DNA of 10,006 nt, from NCBI GenBank assembly GCA_023391285.1, contig JAEWBF010000008.1, positions 1 through 10,006 of the forward strand, written 5' to 3'. This stretch comes from Verrucomicrobiota bacterium (lineage in GTDB: Bacteria; Verrucomicrobiota; Verrucomicrobiia; Opitutales; Opitutaceae). Both the position numbers and the translations under genes were made by a program. The notes below the pieces were generated by a model. It made no database searches. It was not told where the DNA came from and saw only the letters and a list, made by a program, of their open reading frames with translations. Positions within the stretch are counted from its first letter, which is position 1; the number at the start of each line of letters is the position of its first letter. Shown here in pieces: positions 1-6,333 of this stretch.

Positions 1-294
1 TTTACGGAGCAATACCGTCGGGACGCCGTGGAGCTATGGCGCACGAGCGGCCGCAGCGCGGCCGAGATCGCCAAGCAACTCGGGATCCGAGCGGATCTGT
101 TGTATGTGTGGGGCAACCGAACCCGGCTCCCGGGGGCCGCCGCGCCGGTGCGTTCGCCGGAGGAGTTGGCGCGGGAGAACGCCGCATTGCGCGAGGAGGT
201 GGAGCGCCTGCGAGAGCAGCGTGACATCCTAAAAAAATCGCTGGGCATCCTCTCCGAACCGCCGCTGAGAGGTTTGCCCAAATCAAAAGCTTGA
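1..294 (+). CDS. IS3-family transposase OrfA, 5' partial
   Basis: OrfA of an IS3 element; in this family it binds the terminal repeats and is the N-terminal part of the OrfAB fusion transposase. The frame is open from base 1 (reading FTEQYRRDAVELW), so the true start is upstream. The in-frame GTG at 28 falls inside the conserved HTH domain and should not be taken as the start. Visible parts are the HTH (SAAEIAKQLGIRADLLYVW) and a leucine zipper with a heptad-like run (LARENAALREEVERLREQ). It ends at TGA 292-294, four bases into the TTG-initiated orfB frame. Family OrfA proteins are usually about 90-105 residues, so only a few codons are missing. Confidence 0.85.
   Translation, partial: FTEQYRRDAVELWRTSGRSAAEIAKQLGIRADLLYVWGNRTRLPGAAAPVRSPEELARENAALREEVERLREQRDILKKSLGILSEPPLRGLPKSKA
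231..237 (+). other. Programmed -1 frameshift slippery heptamer (A AAA AAA)
   Basis: Seven A residues lie in phase with orfA as CT(A AAA AAA) TCG, the canonical X XXY YYZ arrangement. After a -1 slip, reading continues from 237 with no stop through HPLRTAAERFAQIKSLSGQ into orfB at 291. This gives the full-length OrfAB transposase. Frameshifting at such A-rich sites is established for IS3-family elements. No experimental support exists for this copy. Confidence 0.8.
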
Positions 295-1133
295 GCGGCC
301 AACACGACGTGCAGCAGTTGTGTCACGAGTTGGGTGTATCGCGCAGCGGCTACTACGGCTGGTGCCAGCGGCAGCGGCAGCCGAGCCGACGCCAAGCGGC
401 GAACGAACAGTTGCAAGCGCACATCGCCCGGGTGCATGCGGAGCATCAAGGGGTTTATGGCAGCCCGCGGATGCGCTTCGCCTTGCGTGCTCTGGGCGTG
501 CGGTGCGGCCGTCATCGCGTCGCTCGCCTCATGCGAGCGGCGGGCTTGTGCGGTCGCCAGCGGCGGCGCTTCCGGGTGCGGACCACCGACAGCAATCATG
601 CACATCCCATTGCGCCCAATCATCTGTTGCAGGTGGCCGCACCGCAGGCCTGCAATCGGGTTTGGGTTGCCGACATCACCTATGTCCAGACTGCAGCCGG
701 GTGGCTGTATCTGGCGGCGGTGATGGATCTGTGCAGTCGTCGCGTCATCGGTTGGGCAACGGCCACGTCCTTGGAAACCACCTTGGTGTTGACTGCTCTC
801 GAACAAGCCGTGGCCACTCGCCGGCCTAGGCCAGGTGTCATGGTTCATTCCGATCGCGGCGTCCAATACGCGAGCACTCCCTACCGCGCCGCTCTGGCCC
901 GTCATGGCTTGATCGCTTCCATGAGCCGTCGGGCCAATTGCTACGACAACGCCGCCATGGAGTCGTTTTGGAGCACCCTCAAACTCGAGCACGTGTTCCG
1001 CCGCCGCCTCCTCGATGCGGCCGACGCTCATCGGGCGATCTTCCACTACATCGAAGGCTTCTATAATACCCGTCGCCTCCACTCGGCGCTCGGTTATCGG
1101 ACGCCACTCGACTTCGAATCTGTCAGCAACTAA
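291..1133 (+). CDS. IS3-family transposase OrfB (DDE integrase core)
   Basis: Catalytic half of the transposase, which cuts and joins the element ends. Counting from the TTG at 291, residues about 42-95 form an HTH_21-type region (VYGSPRMRFALRALGVRCGR). The rve core carries the acidic triad: D128 in WVADITYV, D188 in VMVHSDRGVQYAS, and E224 in NCYDNAAMESFWS, with the 35-residue D-to-E spacing typical of IS3. The C-terminal YNTRRLHSALGYRTP block is present, and 280 residues is full family length. The TTG is probably not used independently: the protein is expected mainly as OrfAB made by frameshifting at 231-237, since this frame is open upstream to the slippery site. No internal stop or missing catalytic residue is seen. 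Confidence 0.92.
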   Translation: MSGQHDVQQLCHELGVSRSGYYGWCQRQRQPSRRQAANEQLQAHIARVHAEHQGVYGSPRMRFALRALGVRCGRHRVARLMRAAGLCGRQRRRFRVRTTDSNHAHPIAPNHLLQVAAPQACNRVWVADITYVQTAAGWLYLAAVMDLCSRRVIGWATATSLETTLVLTALEQAVATRRPRPGVMVHSDRGVQYASTPYRAALARHGLIASMSRRANCYDNAAMESFWSTLKLEHVFRRRLLDAADAHRAIFHYIEGFYNTRRLHSALGYRTPLDFESVSN

Positions 1134-1153
1134 CCACATCAAATCTGCTCAAC

Positions 1154-1184
1154 CCCGTGTCCACGAAATCGGGGCAAACCCACA
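1154..1184 (+). repeat. Probable right terminal inverted repeat of the IS
   Basis: About 20 bases after the orfB stop, the sequence reads CCCGTGTCCACGAAATCGGG followed by GCAAACCCACA. Read on the other strand it begins TG-GGTTTGCCCCGATTTCG, which resembles IS3-family ends in general form (TG start, CCCC block, GTGGACAC). The exact last base is uncertain (CA at 1181-1182 or 1183-1184) because the left repeat is outside the window. Confidence 0.6.
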
Positions 1185-1304
1185 ATCGAGCAACTGCATC
1201 CGCGCGTGGCCAAGCAGCTGGCCTTCACACCTGCTGAGAAAGACCGGCTGGAGAAGGTGCGGGCGGTGGCGAAGGCAAGCCGTGATTCGCGTCTCCGGAG
1301 TTGA
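1185..1304 (+). pseudogene. Possible gene remnant truncated by the IS
   Basis: Directly against the predicted IS right end, one frame reads 39 codons with protein-like composition and then TGA at 1302-1304. It starts IEQLHPRVAKQLAFTPAEKD and continues into a charged helix (RLEKVRAVAKAS). There is no start codon, as expected for the 3' part of a gene whose front half lies left of the element. I do not recognise the family. It could be chance: 39 open codons in GC-rich DNA are not significant alone. The alternating helix-forming residues and its position at the junction are the only arguments for it. Confidence 0.3.
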
Positions 1305-1535
1305 ACCCGCTCTGTGGATCGCGTCCTTCCGCGTGTTTCGCGGGCTCAATGTGATCTCTGTCAGCCTCTTTAACGGTTAGCACGGCTATGAGCTGAAACC
1401 CGATACATTCTTTCCGAGGAAATCGGGTCGGCGGGGCCTCGTAGTGAGGGGGTGTTGAGGCCACAACGGGAAGGTCGGGCGGCGGCTCGGGGTCGAGCAG
1501 GTTGATCCGACGAAAACGCCCCAACCCCTGGTAAG
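1305..1535. other. Intergenic stretch with no supported feature
   Basis: About 230 bases between the remnant and the next ORF. Short frames exist on both strands but are proline/arginine-rich and interrupted. No RNA gene, clear promoter pair or hairpin is apparent. A promoter for the downstream genes is expected near its right end, but no hexamers can be supported by eye. Confidence 0.5.
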
Positions 1536-1631
1536 ATGAAGTCGAAACGGCTCGCTGCGCTGGTTCTGCTCCTCGGCTTCGGGCTGAGCGTTTCGCTGAC
1601 GCGGAATTCTCAGCGGCGTGAGCTCGGATGA
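1536..1631 (+). CDS. Small signal-peptide-like ORF, 31 aa
   Basis: ATG at 1536 opens a 31-codon frame. It starts with MKSKRLAALVLLLGFGLSVS, a positively charged N-terminus and a hydrophobic core typical of a signal peptide or small membrane peptide, followed by a short polar tail. It ends at TGA 1629-1631, 16 bases before the ATG of the next gene, whose Shine-Dalgarno site lies in the gap. It has no lipobox cysteine and only a weak purine stretch (GGTAAG) before the start. It may be a real small protein, a translated leader for the 1648 gene, the residual head of a decayed exported protein, or chance. No homologue is recognised. Confidence 0.3.
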   Translation: MKSKRLAALVLLLGFGLSVSLTRNSQRRELG

Positions 1632-1637
1632 AACTCC

Positions 1638-1642
1638 GGAGG
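1638..1642 (+). promoter_or_regulatory. Shine-Dalgarno site for the 1648 gene
   Basis: GGAGG with five bases to the ATG at 1648. It decides the start against the upstream GTG at 1618, which has no such site and would add ten residues before the hydrophobic export segment. Confidence 0.7.
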
Positions 1643-1647
1643 CGCTC

Positions 1648-2550
1648 ATGTATGCTGGTTGGCTCAGAACTGTGTTTGCGGTGGGTGTGATCGGGTGGGT
1701 GGAAGCGTCTATGTCAGACCACTACGACTACATTCCGCCGGAAGGCTGGCAGGTGGAGAACAGGCCGGATCACGTGCTGCTGCGGCAGAGCGCGGATCCG
1801 GCCGGTTGCGTGATTCAGATCCTGCCGTTGCAGGTTTCGTCGGGAGATCTCGAACAGGATGCGAACGCGGTGTTCGAGATGATGTATCCGGGTTGGAGCT
1901 ACCAGAGGGACGGCCTGCAACGCTACACCTTGTCGCGCGGCGTGCTGCCGAAGGGGCTGCGCTATTTCATGAAGGAGGCGGCGATGAGCGCCACGAGTGC
2001 GGACGGACGTTATCAGTTGGAGGAGGGCGCGGCGCTGGTGGTGCAAGCGGGAGCGCAGGTGGCGATTGTGGCGGTGCGGCACCGGAGCGTGCTCGCGCAC
2101 AACGATTGTTTGAACCGCTACGAAACGTGGCGGCGTTTCTTCAATAGTTTCACGGTTGAAGGCGCGGAGCCTGTTTCGGCCGCGGAGAAGGACCAGGTGG
2201 TGGAACGCATCGTCGGTGTTTGGTCGCAATCGGGCGGGGGCGCTGCGGGCGATTATATCTTTGCGGCGAACAGCCGTTATGCTTTCGCCGGCGGATTGGG
2301 ATCATCGTTCACGCGGAGCGAAGGCGACGACGCGTTTGTGCATATCCGTTCGCAGGCGTGGAGCGGCGATGGGAGCTACGAGATTGCGGGGCGGGAGCTT
2401 GTTTTGCGCGGACGCGGCGACGAGGAGGCGCAACGCGTGCCGTTTCGTTTTGAGGAAGTGAACCATGGCGGCGTCGGCTGGAAGGACCGCTTGTGGTTGT
2501 TGAAGACCGACCCGCAAGGTCGGATGGAGGTGTGCTATGAGAAGAGTTAG
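1648..2550 (+). CDS. Predicted exported protein with lipocalin-like C-terminal region, function unknown
   Basis: A 300-residue protein of unrecognised family. ATG 1648 is preferred over the in-frame GTG at 1618 because GGAGG at 1638-1642 lies five bases upstream and the product then begins with a signal-peptide-like segment (MYAGWLRTVFAVGVIGWVEA), with likely cleavage near residues 20-22. Residues about 28-170 form a mixed domain (IPPEGWQVENRPDHVLLRQS to TWRRFFNSFTV). The FNSF ending resembles proteins that assess a polar beta-sheet domain of the PsbP/DUF1795 type, but this is only an impression. Residues about 186-300 start IVGVWSQSGGG and run as short beta segments (YIFAANSRYAF, GDGSYEIAGRELVLRG, DRLWLL), like lipocalin-like domains. 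It converges on cvfB across a hairpin. Coding status is well supported; function is unknown. Confidence 0.8.
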   Translation: MYAGWLRTVFAVGVIGWVEASMSDHYDYIPPEGWQVENRPDHVLLRQSADPAGCVIQILPLQVSSGDLEQDANAVFEMMYPGWSYQRDGLQRYTLSRGVLPKGLRYFMKEAAMSATSADGRYQLEEGAALVVQAGAQVAIVAVRHRSVLAHNDCLNRYETWRRFFNSFTVEGAEPVSAAEKDQVVERIVGVWSQSGGGAAGDYIFAANSRYAFAGGLGSSFTRSEGDDAFVHIRSQAWSGDGSYEIAGRELVLRGRGDEEAQRVPFRFEEVNHGGVGWKDRLWLLKTDPQGRMEVCYEKS

Positions 2551-2562
2551 GTAATGGCGGCC

Positions 2563-2591
2563 AATCGGCGCGCGACGCGCCCGCGCCGATT
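2563..2591. terminator. Hairpin between convergent genes, probable bidirectional terminator
   Basis: A perfect 10-bp inverted repeat, AATCGGCGCG (2563-2572) and CGCGCCGATT (2582-2591), separated by nine bases. It starts 12 bases after the stop of the 1648 gene and lies 13 bases beyond the stop of the minus-strand cvfB gene. The stem is GC-rich with AA/TT at its base, so transcripts from either strand end it with a short U stretch (TTT on the plus strand). There is no long U tract, so it is a weak intrinsic terminator by sequence. Position between converging stops is the main support. Confidence 0.6.
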
Positions 2592-2604
2592 TCCCGGGGG
2601 GATT

Positions 2605-3474
2605 CTAACGCTTCGCAGTTTTGCTTTCGCTGCGGCCGGGCGGCACGAGGCGGATCTCGCGGGGGTTGATGAAAATCAGGCGGTCGCGAAACAGGCGGCC
2701 GATCGCCTGCTTGAAGGCTTTTTTGCTGATGCCGAGGGCCGCGCGGATTTCTTCCGGCGGGCTGTTGTCGTGCAACGGCAACGCTCCGCCAGCCGCCTTC
2801 AAGGCTTCGAGGATGTTTGCCGCGATCGGACCGATCCGCTGAAAACCCGCGCGATCCAGCGCGCAATCGATTTTGCCGTCCGGGCGCACTTCTCGCACGA
2901 AGCCATCGAGCGGCTGGCCGATCGTCAGCGGATCGGCGAGATCGGTCCGATACAGCAATCCGCGGTGCGCGTGCTCGACGATCACGTTGTAGCCGAGCGG
3001 CGTTTCTCCCGCGACGATCAGCTTTACGGCTTGCCCTTCGGCATACGGCGGTGGCGTCAGATTCAGATGTCGGTTGATTCGGCCGCTCGCGACGATGCGA
3101 TCCGTCTTCGGATCGAGCGAAACATGCACGAGAATCCAATCGCCTTGGTTTACCGGTCCTCCGAGTTCGCGAATCGGCAACAAGAGATCCTTCTCCAGGC
3201 CCCAGTCGAGAAACGCACCCAATCCCGGGTTCACGCCGACCACTCGCAACAGTGCAAATTCGCCGACTTCGGCGTAGGGCGTTTCGGTTGTCGCGACGAG
3301 TCTGTCCTGGGAATCTCGATACACGAATACCTCGAGGGTTTGTCCCGCCCGCAGGCCGGGCCGCGCATACTTTCCTGGCAGCAAGATTTCTCCGAGCGGT
3401 CCCCCGTCGAGATAGAGTCCGGGCGTCGCGGCGCGGACGATGGGGAGCGTGTTGCGTTTTCCGATCAGAGCCAT
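2605..3474 (-). CDS. cvfB: CvfB/YitL-family S1 RNA-binding protein
   Basis: A 289-residue protein of the CvfB (YitL) family: RNA-binding proteins built of tandem S1-like domains and a C-terminal winged helix, linked to virulence gene expression in Staphylococcus. Approximate layout: S1-like domain 1 at residues 1-65 (GEILLPGKYARPGLRAGQTL), domain 2 at 68-135 (GAFLDWGLEKDLLLPIRE, the clearest S1 signature), domain 3 at 143-210 (GLLYRTDLADPLTIGQ, DGKIDCAL), and a winged helix at about 215-278 (ALGISKKAFKQAIGRLFRD). Length matches the family. ATG 3472-3474 is chosen because the protein then starts with the family-like G-x-x-N-x-L (MALIGKRNTLPIV). No strong ribosome site precedes it. It lies 44 bp downstream of the ABC-F gene on the same strand, so co-transcription is plausible. 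Its cytoplasmic RNA target is unknown. Confidence 0.88.
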   Translation of the reverse strand: MALIGKRNTLPIVRAATPGLYLDGGPLGEILLPGKYARPGLRAGQTLEVFVYRDSQDRLVATTETPYAEVGEFALLRVVGVNPGLGAFLDWGLEKDLLLPIRELGGPVNQGDWILVHVSLDPKTDRIVASGRINRHLNLTPPPYAEGQAVKLIVAGETPLGYNVIVEHAHRGLLYRTDLADPLTIGQPLDGFVREVRPDGKIDCALDRAGFQRIGPIAANILEALKAAGGALPLHDNSPPEEIRAALGISKKAFKQAIGRLFRDRLIFINPREIRLVPPGRSESKTAKR

Positions 3475-3518
3475 GCGTCGCGCAACGTGACGCGGTGCCG
3501 ACGATCCGGCGAGTCACT

Positions 3519-5042
3519 TCAGCGCGCCGTGGAGTTGATCTCCAACCGGGAGTCGCCGTTGTCGGCCTTCACCAATCGCCAGTCGGCCTCAGTGATTTTT
3601 TCGAGAAACGATTCATCGTGACTCACGAGCAACATCCCGCACGGGCAGTCTGCCAGCGCTTCCTCGAGGCAGAGAATGCCGGGGAGATCCATGTGGTTCG
3701 TGGGCTCGTCCATCACGATGAGATGCGGGCCGCGCACGATGCCGATCGCGAGGAGCAGCTTGCGCACCTCGCCCGGACTCGGCAGCGCACTTTCCAGCAA
3801 CCGCCCGGGCCGTGAACCCAGCCGGCTGATCGTCGTCATCACGCGGCCGCGTTCGTCGTTCGGCAGGCGTTTGACCGTTTCCAACAACGCACGCGATTCC
3901 TCCGCGGTGATCTCCTGCGGAACGGTCACGAGCTTCTCCGCCGGCAACTGCAGTCGTGCGAGCACATGCCGGACGAGCGTGCTCTTGCCCAGTCCGTTCG
4001 CGCCCTTCAACGCGATGCGGCTCGTGCCGCCGATCTCCAGATCGGGAAAGTGCAACGCGCGTCCGCCGCCCAGCGGGATCTCGCCCGCGGGTAAACGCAG
4101 CAGAAAATCCCGCGGCATGAATGAGGCGCCTTCGACCCAGATGCCCGTTTCGTAGCGTTTCTTCACGGTAATGTCCGCGCGCTGCGCGTTCACCTTGCCC
4201 GCGCGCTGATTCATCTGCGCGACCATTTTGCCTGCGTAAGCATCCTTGCCGGACATCTTGGCGAGATTGCGCATGGCGCGACCATCGTGGTCGTGCGCGG
4301 GAATCTTTTTCTGCTTCGAGCCACGCGAGGCGGCGGCCTTCTGCTCCGCGATTACGCGGCGGCGCTGCGCTTCCGCTTGGAGCCGGTTCGCGGTGCGACG
4401 CAGCGCTTCGCTGGCGTTGCGCGCGGATTTCTCCTCGATGTTCTGCTGCTCCAGCGCCTCCGTGACGCCGCCCGGTCGCATCACCGCGTCCGGCGGGTCG
4501 AGCAGGAGGCATTGCGTGCAAAGTTCGTCGAGCAGCGTGCGATCGTGGCTCACCAGCAGACCGATGCCGCCAAACTCCTGCAGCGCCTGCCACAACAACC
4601 GGCGGGCCTCGGCGTCGATGTGGTTGCTCGGCTCGTCGAGCGCGAGCACCGCAGGCTCGCGCCACAAGGCCACCGCGATCTGCGCGCGTTTGCGTTCGCC
4701 ATGACTCAGCGTCGACCAGCGCTCCGGCCACTCCTCGCTTACGCGGAGGCGCGCCTTGAGCACGCCGGCGTCGGGCGCCCAGATGAAGTCTTCGAAAAAC
4801 TCCGGCGGATCATCGGTGCGTTGAGCAACGTAGAGCGCCAGCCCCTGCCGTTGCACCGTCCCGCTTTGTGGCGCGAGTTCGCCGGTGGCGACTTTCAGCA
4901 ACGTGGTTTTGCCCGCGCCGTTGGGTCCGACGATGCCGGTCCAGCCGGACGGAAATTGCACGGTCAGGTCGGTGAACAAGGGCGCGGTCATCCCCGGGTG
5001 CGCGAACTCGACCGACTGAAACGTCAACTGGGCGGATGCCAT
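3519..5042 (-). CDS. ABC-F family ATPase (duplicated ATP-binding cassette)
   Basis: A soluble 507-residue protein with two ABC ATPase domains and no membrane segments, the ABC-F layout; characterised members act on the ribosome. Domain 1: Walker A GPNGAGKT (39-46), signature LSHGE (112-116), Walker B VLALDEP (132-138), switch His166. A basic, helix-forming linker spans about 195-300 (ALRRTANRLQAEAQRRR, then RNLAKMSGKDAYAGK). Domain 2: Walker A GANGLGKS (347-354), Walker B LIVMDEPTNHMD (441-452), His475. Its signature is PSPGE (421-425) instead of LSGGE, a notable change. Both catalytic glutamates are present. The start is ATG 5042 (MASAQLTFQSVEFAHPG): the frame stays open to 5828, but that extension is arginine-rich and antisense to another gene. 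I cannot assign it to Uup, EttA or a resistance subfamily; the linker seems distinct from those. Confidence 0.9.
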   Translation of the reverse strand: MASAQLTFQSVEFAHPGMTAPLFTDLTVQFPSGWTGIVGPNGAGKTTLLKVATGELAPQSGTVQRQGLALYVAQRTDDPPEFFEDFIWAPDAGVLKARLRVSEEWPERWSTLSHGERKRAQIAVALWREPAVLALDEPSNHIDAEARRLLWQALQEFGGIGLLVSHDRTLLDELCTQCLLLDPPDAVMRPGGVTEALEQQNIEEKSARNASEALRRTANRLQAEAQRRRVIAEQKAAASRGSKQKKIPAHDHDGRAMRNLAKMSGKDAYAGKMVAQMNQRAGKVNAQRADITVKKRYETGIWVEGASFMPRDFLLRLPAGEIPLGGGRALHFPDLEIGGTSRIALKGANGLGKSTLVRHVLARLQLPAEKLVTVPQEITAEESRALLETVKRLPNDERGRVMTTISRLGSRPGRLLESALPSPGEVRKLLLAIGIVRGPHLIVMDEPTNHMDLPGILCLEEALADCPCGMLLVSHDESFLEKITEADWRLVKADNGDSRLEINSTAR

Positions 5043-5117
5043 GGGTTCAACCTGAAGCCCCACGCTGCTCCCGCAACATCGGCGTGCAGGCGTCACACGT
5101 GTCGCCGCGCCCGCCGT
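5043..5117. promoter_or_regulatory. Divergent intergenic region between the ABC-F gene and the 5118 gene
   Basis: These 75 bases separate two divergent starts, so the promoters for both should lie here or inside the coding ends. No convincing -35/-10 pair or strong ribosome site is visible on either strand. The only symmetric motif is the 8-bp palindrome ACACGTGT at 5095-5102, close to the 5118 start. It could be an operator but is short enough to be chance. Confidence 0.35.
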
Positions 5118-5819
5118 ATGAATCCCCTCGTGTTCGATCCGACGACCGCACTGAATCGCGTCATGAGCCACGATCCCCACGCGGAGTTCGATCATAGCGT
5201 CCTTGACCTGATCGAACGAAGTCCGGTGGGGGCGGTGCCGTCGACGCCGGCGTATCAAGACGCGCTCGGGCGTCTGCGCGGGTCGCATCAGATTTATGCC
5301 GACGCGGATCACCCGGACGGTTTTGTCACGGTGCGTTCGCTGGCGGGGCGGCCGTGTTTTCACGCGGAGAATCTCGATGCGTTGATCGCGGGCGGGATCG
5401 AGGCCGATGCGCTCGAACCCAACGCGCGCATCTTCGATCGCTATGTCGCCTCGCTGCCGGATGTGCTCCGGGCGAAAGCCGAAGCCTTCCGGCTGCGTGT
5501 GGCGGGCCGGCCGGTGCATCACCGCAAGCATGGCGGCGTCGTGGCGCGCGATCCGGTGCACACGCTGGTGCTCGTGCCGGGTGCGGGCGCGCATCCCGGG
5601 ATTCCGGGCAACTATTTGTATGGCTCGCTGCTTCAGCTCGGTGCCGATCCCGCCGGCGGCTGGGGCGTGCATCTGCACGACAGCGACGACGATGTCGCGC
5701 AGTGCGATCTGCCGACGCTGGCGGAGGCGCTTGCGAAACTTCAGGACGTGATCGCGTCGGCGCCGTTTCACTTGAACGAGTTGGGTGCGCTGGATTTCCG
5801 GCGGGACCGGCTCGATTGA
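5118..5819 (+). CDS. Conserved-looking hypothetical protein, 233 aa, family not recognised
   Basis: I do not recognise this protein. It is soluble and acidic, with no signal peptide or membrane segment. Visible features: an alpha-helical middle (residues about 84-128, ENLDALIAGGIEADALEPN then DRYVASLPDVLRAKAEAFRL); a His-rich stretch VHHRKHGGVVARDPVH (133-148); a glycine/proline turn segment VPGAGAHPGIPGNYLYG (153-169); a HLHDSDDD cluster (185-192) that could bind metal; and a helical end (LAEALAKLQDVIASAPFHL). The balanced composition and ordered motifs support coding on this strand, against the arginine-rich frame opposite. ATG 5118 is taken as the start; MSHDPHAEFD at 5163 is an alternative. 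It is divergent from the ABC-F gene, which gives no firm functional hint. Confidence 0.7.
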   Translation: MNPLVFDPTTALNRVMSHDPHAEFDHSVLDLIERSPVGAVPSTPAYQDALGRLRGSHQIYADADHPDGFVTVRSLAGRPCFHAENLDALIAGGIEADALEPNARIFDRYVASLPDVLRAKAEAFRLRVAGRPVHHRKHGGVVARDPVHTLVLVPGAGAHPGIPGNYLYGSLLQLGADPAGGWGVHLHDSDDDVAQCDLPTLAEALAKLQDVIASAPFHLNELGALDFRRDRLD

Positions 5820-5857
5820 AACGAGCACACGAGCGCAGGGTTGGAACGGCGCGTGAG

Positions 5858-5929
5858 CGTAGCGGCGGGCCTCCGTGCCTGCCGTCTAGGCGGGAGTGAA
5901 ATCAGCAGGCGGGGACGCCTGCCGCTACG
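5858..5929. repeat. Imperfect long inverted repeat, REP/MITE-like
   Basis: Two 25-base arms, 5858-5882 and 5905-5929, match as inverted copies at 21 of 25 positions by my count. Both outer ends are identical (CGTAGCGGC and GCCGCTACG), and both inner ends share GCAGGC/GCCTGC. The 22-base spacer is GTCTAGGCGG-rich. A folded transcript would form a long hairpin with a few mismatches. The arm sequence looks like a dispersed intergenic repeat I associate with Verrucomicrobiota genomes, but copy number cannot be judged from one copy here. It starts 38 bases after the 5118 gene stop, so it could also act as that gene's terminator. Confidence 0.65.
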
Positions 5930-6322
5930 TCGGTCCGGCTACGATGTGAGCCCGCGTTGGATGCGGCTCGCGCGATTAGTCACCACGCGAGCGGTGCCCA
6001 GCCGCAGGTTTTTCCCGTTGGCATCCACTACGGCGATGTCGGCGACACGCGAGGGAGCAAACGAAGAAGAAAGCTCCGGCACGTGGCGGCCTGCGCGATG
6101 CGGTGTTTGATGGGCGCAGTCTGATATCGCGCGTTGACCGTCTTCTGGCCCGGAACCGCCTCCGCGGGTTAGCGGTCGAGGCAGTGCTTCCCCTGACGGC
6201 ATGGCTGTTTGGAATGCGCGAACGCGGAGTCTCGATCAAATCCATGAGAGCAATGTTCCTCACGATCGCGGCAGTCGCCGCCGGGTTGGGCGCGCAACCG
6301 TCAGAATTGCGAGCATCTGAAA

Positions 6323-6329
6323 TAAGGAG
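6323..6329 (+). promoter_or_regulatory. Shine-Dalgarno site for the hydrolase gene
   Basis: TAAGGAG followed by four bases and ATG 6334. It favours 6334 over the in-frame ATG at 6244, which would add a 30-residue signal-like extension without a comparable site. Confidence 0.65.
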
Positions 6330-6333
6330 TCGT

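Larger units (their letters stand above)
1..1184 (+). mobile_element. IS3-family insertion sequence, left end outside the window
   Basis: A DDE-type insertion sequence of the IS3 family, recognised by its two overlapping frames: orfA with a helix-turn-helix and leucine zipper, and orfB with an rve integrase core, linked by a -1 slippery site. The TTDSNH...PIAPN stretch and the NCYDN.AMESFW block of OrfB resemble members of the IS3 subgroup, but that assignment is from memory. The left terminus and start of orfA lie outside the window. The right end is placed near 1182-1184, where a terminal-repeat-like sequence ends in CA. No target duplication can be checked without the left flank. Both frames are intact as far as visible, so the element may be active. 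Confidence 0.88.
5820..6333. other. Gene-poor region, about 510 bp
   Basis: Between the 5118 gene and the hydrolase start there is no gene I can support. It contains the inverted repeat at 5858-5929. The minus-strand frame 6202-5939 includes a protein-like piece (VADIAVVDANGKNLRLGT) and may be a relic. A plus-strand stretch from ATG 6244 reads MRAMFLTIAAVAAGLGAQPS, in frame with the hydrolase head and resembling a signal peptide. The rest shows no RNA gene or terminator. The patchwork suggests decayed or repeat-invaded DNA. Confidence 0.5.

Noticed and set aside
1225..1524. Minus-strand 99-codon frame right of the IS
   Set aside because: Proline-rich with no recognisable domain, and it overlaps the equally weak plus-strand remnant; nothing distinguishes it from chance.
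2309..3517. Minus-strand 402-codon frame overlapping cvfB
   Set aside because: Arginine/proline-rich shadow of the cvfB gene in another frame, without any recognisable domain.
2554..3621. Plus-strand 355-codon frame opposite cvfB
   Set aside because: Antisense shadow; the S1 domains are clearly encoded on the minus strand.
4287..5117. Long plus-strand open frame leading into the 5118 gene, suggesting a 510-residue protein
   Set aside because: The stretch before 5118 is antisense to the ABC-F gene and is rich in Arg, Gln and Leu with no domain; the protein-like composition begins only at MNPLVFDPTT.
5043..5828. Minus-strand extension of the ABC-F frame by 262 residues
   Set aside because: It is arginine/histidine-rich, antisense to the 5118 gene, and the ABC-F fold begins right at MASAQLTFQ from 5042.
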